Shown in pieces: positions 6,957-14,167 of a DNA stretch of 17,740 nucleotides (positions within the stretch are counted from its first letter, which is position 1; every line of letters begins with the position of its first letter). This DNA comes from Actinomycetes bacterium (lineage in GTDB: Bacteria; Actinomycetota; Thermoleophilia; Solirubrobacterales; JACPNS01). The notes below the pieces were generated by a model. The model ran no database searches and had not been told where the DNA came from. It worked only from the letters and a program-made list of their open reading frames with translations. Position numbers and translations under genes: made by a program. Location of the stretch: positions 1-17,740 of the forward strand of contig JAEYBE010000049.1 of assembly GCA_023404495.1 (NCBI GenBank). Direction: 5' to 3'.

Positions 6957-8039
6957 ATGAAGATCGACCGGGTTGAGCTGTTTGCCATCCGCCTTCCCCT
7001 CCGTGTGCCGTTTCATTCGGCGCAAGCCAGCACGGACGTGCGCGATCTTGGGGTGCTCAGGCTGACCGACGAAGAGGGCCAGATCGGCCTCGGCGAGATC
7101 ACCCCCTACCCGGACCCAGGCGCGCCGCCGCTGAGCGATCTGATCGCGGCCTTTGAGAGCGGCGCGCGCGACCAGCTGCTCGAAACCGAGATCTTCGACC
7201 GCGGACTGACGCTTGAGAACAAACTCCCGTCGGCCGTCGAGTGTGCGATCGACGTCGCCCTGCTCGACCTGTTGGCGCGCCGCGAGGGGATCCGCGTCGC
7301 CGACCTGATCGGCACGGACGTGCAGGAGCAGGTCGCAGTCAACGCCACGATCAGCGCGCAGGACCCGAGCGACGTCGCTTCGCTGGCACGAGAAGCCGTA
7401 TCTGCCGGCTTCTCCACGCTCAAGCTGAAGGTCGGCTTCTCGGACCTGGACGCCGACCGGCTCGCCGCATTGCGCGAGGAGGTTGGCATGCAGACGATGC
7501 TGCGCCTTGATGTCAACGGCGGCTGGTACACGAGTGAGGCGATCGAGAAGATCAACGAGTTCGCCGAGTTCGGGCTCGAGCTGGTGGAGCAGCCGGTTGC
7601 GCCAGACGACCTCGCCTCAATGCACCGCGTGCGCGACGCGACCCTGGTGCCGATCGTCGCCGACGAAGGCGTGCGCACCGTCGAGGACCTCGATCTGCAT
7701 GTGGCCAACGGCGCCTGCGACGGCGTTGCGATCAAGCTCGCGCAGGTCAGCGGGATCACGGCCGCGTCGGTGTTGGCAGCCAACGCCGCGAAGGCCGGCC
7801 TGCTGACGTTTGTGACCAGCACACTCGATGGACCGATCGGTTTGGCGGCCGGCCTGCACTTCGCTGCGGCGCGATCGGACTTCACGCTGGCCAACGGGCT
7901 GGCGACCGGCGCGCTGTTTGACGAGAGCTACGCGTTCGGTCTGCCCGAAGTCTCAGACGGCGCGCTGACTCTCAGCGACTCACCGGGACTTGGCATCGAG
8001 CTCGACGAAGACGCTCTGGTCGATCTCTCGATCGGCTAG
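6957..8039 (+). CDS. menC: o-Succinylbenzoate synthase (enolase superfamily)
   Basis: Dehydrates SHCHC to o-succinylbenzoate. The 360 residues show the muconate-lactonizing-enzyme fold: N-terminal cap, then a TIM barrel. The KxK motif LKLKVG gives the base K158, and the metal ligands are D185 (LDVNGGW), E211 (LVEQP) and D236 (VADEG). The second Lys is K260 (VAIKLAQ). Close relatives in this superfamily are N-succinylamino-acid racemase and dipeptide epimerases. The men context (menB and menA upstream, menH and menD downstream) decides for MenC. The last codon shares the tetranucleotide CTAG with the stop of menH on the other strand, so the two genes are convergent with no gap. Confidence 0.9.
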   Translation: MKIDRVELFAIRLPLRVPFHSAQASTDVRDLGVLRLTDEEGQIGLGEITPYPDPGAPPLSDLIAAFESGARDQLLETEIFDRGLTLENKLPSAVECAIDVALLDLLARREGIRVADLIGTDVQEQVAVNATISAQDPSDVASLAREAVSAGFSTLKLKVGFSDLDADRLAALREEVGMQTMLRLDVNGGWYTSEAIEKINEFAEFGLELVEQPVAPDDLASMHRVRDATLVPIVADEGVRTVEDLDLHVANGACDGVAIKLAQVSGITAASVLAANAAKAGLLTFVTSTLDGPIGLAAGLHFAAARSDFTLANGLATGALFDESYAFGLPEVSDGALTLSDSPGLGIELDEDALVDLSIG

Positions 8040-8788
8040 ATCGCGTCCAGAAACTCCACCGCGGCAGCGACCGTGGCCGCCGGCTCGGAAATGTGCGCCG
8101 CGTGCCCGGCTCCTTCGATGCGCACGTGCTGCGCGCTGGTGAGCAGCGCCGCCATCTTGACCGCGTGCCGGTCGTAGGTTTCGTCTTCGGCGCCGGTGAT
8201 CAGCAGCACCGGAACCTCGATCGAGGCAAGTCGATCCCACATCGGCTCATACGAGGCCTGCCCGATCCCGCGCAGCGCGGCGGCCAGAGCGGCTGGATCC
8301 TGCGCGAGGCGCACCGGTCGTTGCTTATCGCGAACCTCAGGCGACTGCTCGCCGAGCGCCGGGATCGCCTCCCAGTAGCCGACGAACTCCTCGATCGTGC
8401 CGTTCTCCAAGCGTTTGCTCAGCGCGTAATCCCTACTGCGCCGCTCTGCACGGGCGAGCGGGTCGGCGATCCCCGGCGCGCCGCTCTCGATGATCAGCGC
8501 GCGCACGAGTTCGGGGCGCTCGAGCGCGAGGTCGAAGGCCACGCGGGCGCCTTGTGAGTAGCCCCAGACGACAGCCGGAGCACCAATTTCTGTCGCGGCG
8601 GCGGCAACGATCTCGCGCGCGAGTTCAGGGCTCGGGTCGCCGAGGCTCAGCCCCGTCTGACCGTGCCCCGGAAGCTCCGGCGCAGCCACCGCGACGTCGC
8701 CCGGCAGCAACCCGCGAACCTCGTCCCACGAGACCGGCGCCTGCGCAAATCCATGCACAAGCAGCAACAAACGCTCCGCGCGCGTCAC
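8036..8788 (-). CDS. menH: Putative SHCHC synthase (MenH-type alpha/beta hydrolase)
   Basis: Predicted to eliminate pyruvate from SEPHCHC, the MenD product. It has 250 residues from the GTG at 8788. This start is preferred over an ATG 33 nt upstream because GGAG lies 5 nt before the GTG, while the ATG has no SD and its extension would overlap the menD coding start. Oxyanion-loop motif LVHGF is at 11-14, the nucleophile elbow GYSQGAR has S78, the acid is D202 in GAEDETY, and H229 is in GAGHAAH. The WGYSQGAR elbow and the GHG at about 41-43 resemble MenH. A generic hydrolase remains possible, but its place between menC and menD supports the call. It lies opposite to its men neighbours: it ends on the menC stop and starts 11 bp from menD. 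Confidence 0.85.
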   Translation of the reverse strand: MTRAERLLLLVHGFAQAPVSWDEVRGLLPGDVAVAAPELPGHGQTGLSLGDPSPELAREIVAAAATEIGAPAVVWGYSQGARVAFDLALERPELVRALIIESGAPGIADPLARAERRSRDYALSKRLENGTIEEFVGYWEAIPALGEQSPEVRDKQRPVRLAQDPAALAAALRGIGQASYEPMWDRLASIEVPVLLITGAEDETYDRHAVKMAALLTSAQHVRIEGAGHAAHISEPAATVAAAVEFLDAI

Positions 8789-8791
8789 AAT
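8786..8791 (+). promoter_or_regulatory. Weak candidate -10 box of menD (CACAAT)
   Basis: CACAAT ends 8 nt before the menD ATG, inside the first codons of menH on the other strand. It lacks the first T of TANNNT. No SD precedes menD, so a leaderless start is one explanation; read-through from menC is another. Confidence 0.2.
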
Positions 8792-8799
8792 CTCTCCAG

Positions 8800-10557
8800 A
8801 TGGATCTGACCAACGAGACATTCGCGCCGCTGCGCGTGATGATCGACGAGTTCATCCGCGCCGGGATCGAGCACGCGGTGATCTCCCCCGGCTCGCGCAA
8901 CGCGCCGATCGCCTACACGCTCGCCGACCGCCAGGAGCTCAAGTGCTGGAGCGTGCTCGACGAACGCCAGGCCGGGTTCTTCGCCCTGGGTATCGCCAAG
9001 AGCACAGGCAGGCCGGCGATCGTCACCTGCACTTCTGGGACCGCTGCGGCCAACCTCTACCCCGCGGTCATCGAGGCCGATCACGCGGGAGTACCGCTGA
9101 TCGTGCTGACCGCGGATCGCCCGCCCGAGCTGCGCGGCATCGGCGCCGGCCAGGCGATCGATCAGATCAAGCTCTACGGGGATTCCGTGCGGTGGTTTCT
9201 CGAGGCCGGCAATCATCCGCTGTCCGACGAGACCCTACGTCACTTCCGCGCCCAGGCCGCGCGAGCCTGCGCCGAGGCGAGCGGCACGGATCCCGGCCCG
9301 GTGCACATCAATCTTCCGCTGCGCGAGCCGTTGCGACCGGTCGAGGCCGATCTCGGCGATCTCGGCCAGTCGACAGGTGCCATTGGTCGCCCCGACGGCG
9401 CACCATGGACCGACTACCCCGCAGGCACCCCGCTGACCGAAGACCTGCTCGGTGCGCTGGAAACCGCCAAGCGACCGGTGCTGGTTGTCGGCGAGCAGCA
9501 CACGCCGGAGCTTGCGACAGCGATCGCCGAGCTGGCCACGCAAACCGGCATCCCGGTGCTCGCTGACGCTCTCTCCCAATTGCGTCGGCACGGACTGGCA
9601 GAGCGCACGCCGATCGTCGCGTCCTACGACTTGATCCTGCGCTCCCAGCCGGCCGCGGCCAACTTGAAGCCGGACCTGGTCGTGCGAATCGGCCAGACGC
9701 CAACATCCAAGCCGCTGCGCGCATGGCTCGCCGGCCTCGACTGCCGCCAGATCGTGATCGACCCCCGCGCGCGCCTGGAGGATCCAACGCGGGTCGCCGC
9801 GGAGTTCTGGCGCTGTGACGCGCTCGCAACCGTTTCGGCCGCTGCGGATCGCGCGAGCGGACCGATCGCCGCTCTGAGTTGGACGACGGCTTGGACCGGC
9901 ATTGAACGTGCCGCGCAGTCAGCGATCGACCACGCCCTCGCCGAAGAGCCCTTCCCGTTTGAGCCTGCGGTCTATCGGCACGTGCTCTCGTCGCTCGATT
10001 CCGGCGCAACGATCTTCACCTCTTCCTCGATGCCGATCCGCGACCTTGAGACCTACGGGCCGATCGGCCGCGACGACCTCCGCTGCCTCGCCAATCGCGG
10101 TACGAATGGAATCGACGGCGTTGTGAGTGCCGCTCTGGGTGTGCGAGCGCCGTTCGACTGCGACCGCGTCGTCCTCTTCACCGGCGACCTGGCACTGCTC
10201 TACGACGCAAGCGCGCTGGCGATCGCCAAGCGCCACGAACTGCCGATCACGATCGTCTGCGTTGACAACAGCGGCGGCGGGATCTTCTCTTTCTTGCCGG
10301 TGGCCGAGCACCAGACGCACTTCGAAGAACTGATCGCGGCCCCATCGGGCGTAGACATTGAAGCCCTTGTGCTCGCATACGGGATCGAGTACACGGCGCC
10401 GCACGATGGCGACTCGCTAGCTGCTGCTGCCGCCAAGCCCGGGTTTGTGCATCTGAAGACCGAACGCGCAGCAAACAAGGCTGGGCACGACCGCGTCGCC
10501 GCCCACGTGCTGGAGTCGATCGCCGCGGCGTTGACGGAGACCGGCGCGTTTCACTGA
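8800..10557 (+). CDS. menD: SEPHCHC synthase (ThDP-dependent)
   Basis: Joins isochorismate and 2-oxoglutarate (decarboxylated) to give SEPHCHC, the committed menaquinone step. It has 585 residues from the ATG at 8800; the 82-codon upstream extension of the frame is Arg/Pro-rich antisense sequence of menH and is rejected. The N-terminal motif AVISPGSRNAPI is followed by the ThDP-activating E55 in LDERQAGFFALGIAKSTG, then TSGTAAANLYPAVIEA and LTADRPPELRG. The C-terminal ThDP/Mg motif is FTGDLALLYD, followed by VCVDNSGGGIFSFLP. Length and order are normal for MenD. There is no SD. The start codon lies in a small dyad, CAGAT-GG-ATCTG (8797-8808), which also covers the menH 5' untranslated region. 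Confidence 0.97.
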   Translation: MDLTNETFAPLRVMIDEFIRAGIEHAVISPGSRNAPIAYTLADRQELKCWSVLDERQAGFFALGIAKSTGRPAIVTCTSGTAAANLYPAVIEADHAGVPLIVLTADRPPELRGIGAGQAIDQIKLYGDSVRWFLEAGNHPLSDETLRHFRAQAARACAEASGTDPGPVHINLPLREPLRPVEADLGDLGQSTGAIGRPDGAPWTDYPAGTPLTEDLLGALETAKRPVLVVGEQHTPELATAIAELATQTGIPVLADALSQLRRHGLAERTPIVASYDLILRSQPAAANLKPDLVVRIGQTPTSKPLRAWLAGLDCRQIVIDPRARLEDPTRVAAEFWRCDALATVSAAADRASGPIAALSWTTAWTGIERAAQSAIDHALAEEPFPFEPAVYRHVLSSLDSGATIFTSSSMPIRDLETYGPIGRDDLRCLANRGTNGIDGVVSAALGVRAPFDCDRVVLFTGDLALLYDASALAIAKRHELPITIVCVDNSGGGIFSFLPVAEHQTHFEELIAAPSGVDIEALVLAYGIEYTAPHDGDSLAAAAAKPGFVHLKTERAANKAGHDRVAAHVLESIAAALTETGAFH

Positions 10558-10598
10558 CCTCCGACGAGTCGCGTCTCGAATCCCGCTCGGCGGTCGAG

Positions 10599-10904
10599 TC
10601 AAGAAGCGGAATCGTTCGAATCAGGCACTTCGCCGAGGCTCAAGAAATGGTCGGCGCGCGCATTGCGCGCGGCGCGCAATTCGGCAACCGAGTCAAAATC
10701 CCCACCGAAGGCTGGCCGAATCGACTCCACGTATTCCATGAAGGCACGAATCTTCTCGCCCTGACTCTCAACGTTCAACCGCTGATCGATCGAATCAAGA
10801 ATCCACTGCTCAACCGAGACACCTTCGCAATCCGCCGTCTCGCGGACGCGACGGAGCCGTGGCTCATCGAGCAGAAGCTGGAATCCTTCATTTGAGGGAG
10901 ACAT
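10599..10904 (-). CDS. Ribbon-helix-helix antitoxin-like protein (orphan)
   Basis: A 101-residue protein. Its N terminus, FQLLLDEPRLRRVRETADCEG, then VSVEQWILDSIDQRL, has the strand-helix-helix pattern of CopG/VapB-like DNA-binding antitoxins (QLLL-x-rRLRe-A...G-S-x-I-A.. type). The C-terminal part (DSVAELRAARNARADHF) resembles the toxin-binding tail of VapB-like antitoxins but is not diagnostic. No toxin gene is adjacent: 41 bp downstream is the end of menD on the other strand, and upstream is the secreted protein gene. It is therefore either a solitary regulator or a remnant of a toxin-antitoxin pair. No clear SD or -10 box. Family assignment is by pattern only. Confidence 0.6.
   Translation of the reverse strand: MSPSNEGFQLLLDEPRLRRVRETADCEGVSVEQWILDSIDQRLNVESQGEKIRAFMEYVESIRPAFGGDFDSVAELRAARNARADHFLSLGEVPDSNDSAS
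10662..10680. repeat. GC-alternating inverted repeat inside the antitoxin-like gene
   Basis: ATTGCGCGC, one central base, GCGCGCAAT: a perfect 9-bp inverted repeat within a longer alternating GC tract (about 10653-10680). It lies in codons for RAARNARAD, so it may only reflect Ala/Arg codons. Confidence 0.35.
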
Positions 10905-10963
10905 GCTCGTACGTTCGCAGGGTCAGTCGGGGCATGCTGTCACTCAAAAGAGGTCCCTCGCCA

Positions 10964-12070
10964 CTAGGGGGCGGTCGTCACGTAGATCGCGGGCTCTTGA
11001 CCGTAAGCGGCTTCGCAGCACTTGCCAAATGCAGGACCGCTGACTTGAAAGTCTGCGTCAATGTCGTCGCCTCTGTCCGAGCAGTACGCGGTGTCCCCAT
11101 AGAAGATCTCCGTGAGACGGCCAACAACCTTCTTATTTCTGACGCACTCCATGCCGTGCGTACGCCACTTATTGCGGATAAGCACCTGAAGCTTGCCGTA
11201 CGCGCGACCGCCCACATTCAACTTCCCGCAAGTATTTGCGGGCAAGCGCCCTGCGTTCACCAGTATCGTGTAGAAGCTCCCGAACGGACCGCTCTCAAAG
11301 AACTCGCCATCGGTGGGGTCGCAATGGGGAACGACCGTGAACGCCCTGCTTCTCCATCGATTTCCCAGCTTCTTGAACTGGACAGCACGAAAACCTCCGG
11401 ATTGACTCGTTCGCGCATCGCTCTGCACGGCGCCCTCAATCTGCTGCCGACCAACTCCGTTGCTGTCCATCTCCCCTGTGACCGAGATCATCAAACTCAT
11501 TGGATTGGCGCGAACCCGATGCGACGCGCCCCATCGCTCGATCTCTAGCTCTCGTCGGAGGTTCCGTATGAATTGCTTACGCTTCCACGGGCTGGACTTC
11601 AGCCATTTGTTCTCCTTTGCCCATCGATAGCAACGAGCGTTGGCACGAATGGTCCTGCGCGACACGTGCCGATATCGGGCGCGGACGGTGACGTCAAAAG
11701 GCTGACCGGCGTCGACAACACGCGGGAATTGCATCGAGAACTCCGCCACCACGCCGGTGTACCACACAGTACGCCTGCCGCCAACAATCGGACCGGTCCC
11801 CCAGACGTGCGGCGTCCCTCTGAAAGTCACGCTCTGGCTACCCAACCCAGGGGCGATCGGATCGCTGATATTCGTGTAATCCCGCGCGTCGATGCCCGCC
11901 CGATACGGACACTTGGAGAAATTCGGATTCCCGGCGAACCTAGATGCCGTCGCATCCGGTTTCCCCGCGTTCGCCCCTGTCGGAGCGGTGCTGGCCGAGG
12001 CGCCAGTCGCCAGGATCAGCACGGAGCAGAATGCGAGCAAGACGAGCGATGGCGCGAGAGGGCGATACAC
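10964..12070 (-). CDS. Secreted cysteine-rich protein of unknown function
   Basis: The 368-residue protein starts at GTG 12070. A clear signal peptide spans residues 1-26 (hydrophobic LVLLAFCSVLILATG, cleavage predicted after ASA), so it is exported. The mature part has eight cysteines (54, 147, 250, 281, 309, 330, 351, 352; the last two adjacent). It has a basic central region (about 128-186, many Arg/Lys/Trp) and short beta-like stretches. I recognise no family. There is no transmembrane segment after the signal and no lipobox. Base composition is lower in GC than the men genes on either side (about 57% in a sampled line against about 80% in a menD line). This could mean later acquisition or relaxed selection. 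TAAACT lies 6 nt before the start and there is no SD. The opposite-strand frames lack any comparable start or signal. Confidence 0.7.
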   Translation of the reverse strand: MYRPLAPSLVLLAFCSVLILATGASASTAPTGANAGKPDATASRFAGNPNFSKCPYRAGIDARDYTNISDPIAPGLGSQSVTFRGTPHVWGTGPIVGGRRTVWYTGVVAEFSMQFPRVVDAGQPFDVTVRARYRHVSRRTIRANARCYRWAKENKWLKSSPWKRKQFIRNLRRELEIERWGASHRVRANPMSLMISVTGEMDSNGVGRQQIEGAVQSDARTSQSGGFRAVQFKKLGNRWRSRAFTVVPHCDPTDGEFFESGPFGSFYTILVNAGRLPANTCGKLNVGGRAYGKLQVLIRNKWRTHGMECVRNKKVVGRLTEIFYGDTAYCSDRGDDIDADFQVSGPAFGKCCEAAYGQEPAIYVTTAP

Positions 12071-12076
12071 GCCGCG

Positions 12077-12082
12077 AGTTTA
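12077..12082 (-). promoter_or_regulatory. Candidate -10 box of the secreted protein gene (TAAACT)
   Basis: TAAACT ends 6 nt before the GTG start in the 26-bp gap after menF. With no SD present, it suggests a leaderless transcript separate from ilvBN-menF. Confidence 0.4.
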
Positions 12083-12096
12083 CTGACCAGATGGGT

Positions 12097-13590
12097 CTAC
12101 GAACGCGAAAGTACAGGAAGCAGAGCCTGCAACTTGGTCTCAGTCTCAGCCAGCTCAGCGGCCGGATCTGAGTCGCCGACGATTCCACAGCCGGCAAACA
12201 GCCTCGCCTGCGGCCCATCGATCAGCGCACTGCGAAGCGCGACGTGGAACTCGCCGTCTTCGAAGAGGTCCATCCACCCCACCGCGCCCGTGTACCAGCC
12301 GCGGTCGAAGCCCTCGAGCGCACGGATCCGATCGCGCGTTGCCTCCCAGGGCTCTCCGCCCACTGCCGGTGTCGGATGCAGCGCGCCGGCGAGTTCGATC
12401 ACCGGTCGCGGTTCGGTCAGCTGGGCACGGATCGGGGTGGCGAGGTGCTGGATGTTCTTCATCTTCACGACCTCTGGGGACTCGGGCGCTGAGACCCAGG
12501 CCGAGAAGCGACCGAGCACCTTCTCGATCCGCTTGACGACGATGTCGTGCTCGCTGCGGTTCTTGGCGCTCGTCATGAGCTGCGAGCTGAGATGCGCGTC
12601 GGTCTCGGGATCGGCGCCGCGGCGCATGGATCCCGCCAGCGCCATTGTCGAGGCGCGGCGCCCCTCGCGTCGAACGAGCAGCTCCGGCGATGCGCCGAGG
12701 AAGATTGTCGATCCTTCCGAGACCGCAAACGTTGTGCACTCCGGAAAGCGCTCAGTCAAACCCCGGACGGCGTTGAACGGGTCGATCGCTTGCTGCCGTC
12801 GCAGCACCACCTCGCGGGCGAGGACGACCTTCTCGTAGACGCCGTCGCGGATCTCCTCGGCTGCCTGCGCGACGGCCCGTTCGAAGTGCTCTGCGGCGGA
12901 GACACTGGTGACGGCGACCTCCCCGGCCTTCGGGACAAACGCCGGCGCCTCATGCGGCTCGTCCAACTCCAGCCGGTCGACAAGCTGTTCGATCCCTGCG
13001 AGCTCATCGCCGATCGCCGCGCTTGAGTGCACCGCGACATTGAGCGTCAGCCGAGCCTGGGGTTGATCGCCGCCGCTGCGCACAATCGACGCCCTTGGCA
13101 AGACGAACTGCGCCGCGCCGAAATCTCGCCATGTGTCGGCGTAGCTGTCCGCCGAGAGAAATGCGAATCCGCCGGTCCAAACGATCCCCGCGCCCGGCGG
13201 CGCCGTCGGATCGTCAAACAGGTCGTCGGCCAGCGCGCCGTCGAGTGCTTCCCCCGTCGCGCGTGCGATCGACTCGAATCGCGACGAAGCGCCGACCCCA
13301 ATCTGGCGTGCGACTTCAAACGTCGCCAGCGAGAATTCATTGCGCGCGGGCTGGGCGAATGCGCTCCAATGCCCGCCGTTGGCCGCCGCGACCTCGATGC
13401 GCGAGATTGGATCGATCGCCGGATCGAGCGGCACCGTGACCGACGCGATAACCGGAGTTCCCCGCGCTGCGGCGACTTCTGCGGCGCGCTCAATCCGCTC
13501 GGCCAGCCGCGCATACGCCGCCGCGCCGAAACCGACCTCTGGGGACGCGGGCGGGCCGCTTGCCCGCCGCGCTTTTCCCCAGAAGGCCAT
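12097..13590 (-). CDS. menF: Isochorismate synthase
   Basis: Converts chorismate to isochorismate, feeding MenD. It has 497 residues: a variable N-terminal half and a chorismate-binding C-terminal half (about 230-497). K254 (VYEKVVLARE) matches the water-activating Lys of EntC/MenF and E303 (GASPELL) the general acid. Mg-binding glutamates are expected at E347 (KNRSEHD) and in LAETETK (480-486). Other motifs: ALAGSMRRG, NIQHLATP, LHPTPAVGG, FDRGWYTGAVGW and AGCGIVGDSDP. Salicylate or enterobactin-type isochorismate synthases look alike, but the men genes nearby favour MenF. It starts 16 bp after the ilvN stop, in the same direction, which suggests co-transcription with ilvBN. The upstream AAGAAG is at best a weak SD. 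Confidence 0.94.
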   Translation of the reverse strand: MAFWGKARRASGPPASPEVGFGAAAYARLAERIERAAEVAAARGTPVIASVTVPLDPAIDPISRIEVAAANGGHWSAFAQPARNEFSLATFEVARQIGVGASSRFESIARATGEALDGALADDLFDDPTAPPGAGIVWTGGFAFLSADSYADTWRDFGAAQFVLPRASIVRSGGDQPQARLTLNVAVHSSAAIGDELAGIEQLVDRLELDEPHEAPAFVPKAGEVAVTSVSAAEHFERAVAQAAEEIRDGVYEKVVLAREVVLRRQQAIDPFNAVRGLTERFPECTTFAVSEGSTIFLGASPELLVRREGRRASTMALAGSMRRGADPETDAHLSSQLMTSAKNRSEHDIVVKRIEKVLGRFSAWVSAPESPEVVKMKNIQHLATPIRAQLTEPRPVIELAGALHPTPAVGGEPWEATRDRIRALEGFDRGWYTGAVGWMDLFEDGEFHVALRSALIDGPQARLFAGCGIVGDSDPAAELAETETKLQALLPVLSRS

Positions 13591-13606
13591 ACTTCTTACG
13601 GCGCGA

Positions 13607-14164
13607 TCAGGTCTCGTGGCGTCCGCGCTGCACGGCGATCTCGCCGGTGCGGACCATTTCGATCAGACCGAACGGACGCACCAGCGACTCGAAGGCTTCG
13701 ATCTTCTCGTCACTGCCGGTGACCTCGATCGTCACAGACTTGCGCGCGACATCCACGACGCGGCCGTGGAAGATGTCGGCCAGCTGAGTCAGCTCGCTTC
13801 GCGTGTGTGCGTCTGCGTCGATCTTGAAGAGCGCCAGCTCGCGCGCGACCGTCTCGGCCGGTTCGAGGTCGCGGATCTTCAGCACGTGAACAAGCTTGTG
13901 CAGCTGCTTGGTCACTTGGTCGATCGGGTGCTCGGCGCCGTCGATTGTCAGCGTGATGCGCGAGATCTTCTCGTCGTCGGTCGGGCCGACGGCGAGCGTG
14001 TTGATGTTGTAGCCGCGCCTTGCGAACAGACCGCTGATGCGCGCAAGCACACCCGGCTCGTTCTCGACAAGAATCGAGAGCACGTGCTTGCGGCCCATCA
14101 GTCGCTGGCCCGTGGCCTGCAGGTCTGAGAGCGCGAAGACTTCCTTGGTTCCTGGATCGCCCAT
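13607..14164 (-). CDS. ilvN: Acetolactate synthase small (regulatory) subunit
   Basis: Regulatory partner of IlvB that confers valine feedback inhibition. It has 185 residues. The N-terminal ACT domain starts at about 27 with HVLSILVENEPGVLARISGLF, then RRGYNINTLAVGPT; the second half carries the C-terminal small-subunit domain (RELALFKI ... LTQLADIFHGRVVDV). The ATG at 14164 follows the ilvB stop by 3 nt and has GGTGGG 8-10 nt upstream. Met23 (MGRKHVLS) would give the more usual family length but has no SD, so the first ATG is kept. Translational coupling to ilvB is likely. Confidence 0.96.
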   Translation of the reverse strand: MGDPGTKEVFALSDLQATGQRLMGRKHVLSILVENEPGVLARISGLFARRGYNINTLAVGPTDDEKISRITLTIDGAEHPIDQVTKQLHKLVHVLKIRDLEPAETVARELALFKIDADAHTRSELTQLADIFHGRVVDVARKSVTIEVTGSDEKIEAFESLVRPFGLIEMVRTGEIAVQRGRHET

Positions 14165-14167
14165 GTT

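Noticed and set aside
8554..8799. 82-codon Arg/Pro-rich extension of menD
   Set aside because: It is the antisense of menH; MenD homology begins at the ATG at 8800.
8789..8821. Upstream ATG start for menH
   Set aside because: No SD and it would overlap menD codons; GTG 8788 has GGAG at good spacing. Not fully excluded.
10859..12838. Long plus-strand frames (10859-11548 and 11573-12838)
   Set aside because: They are antisense to the secreted protein gene and to menF, have low-complexity translations and no recognisable domain.
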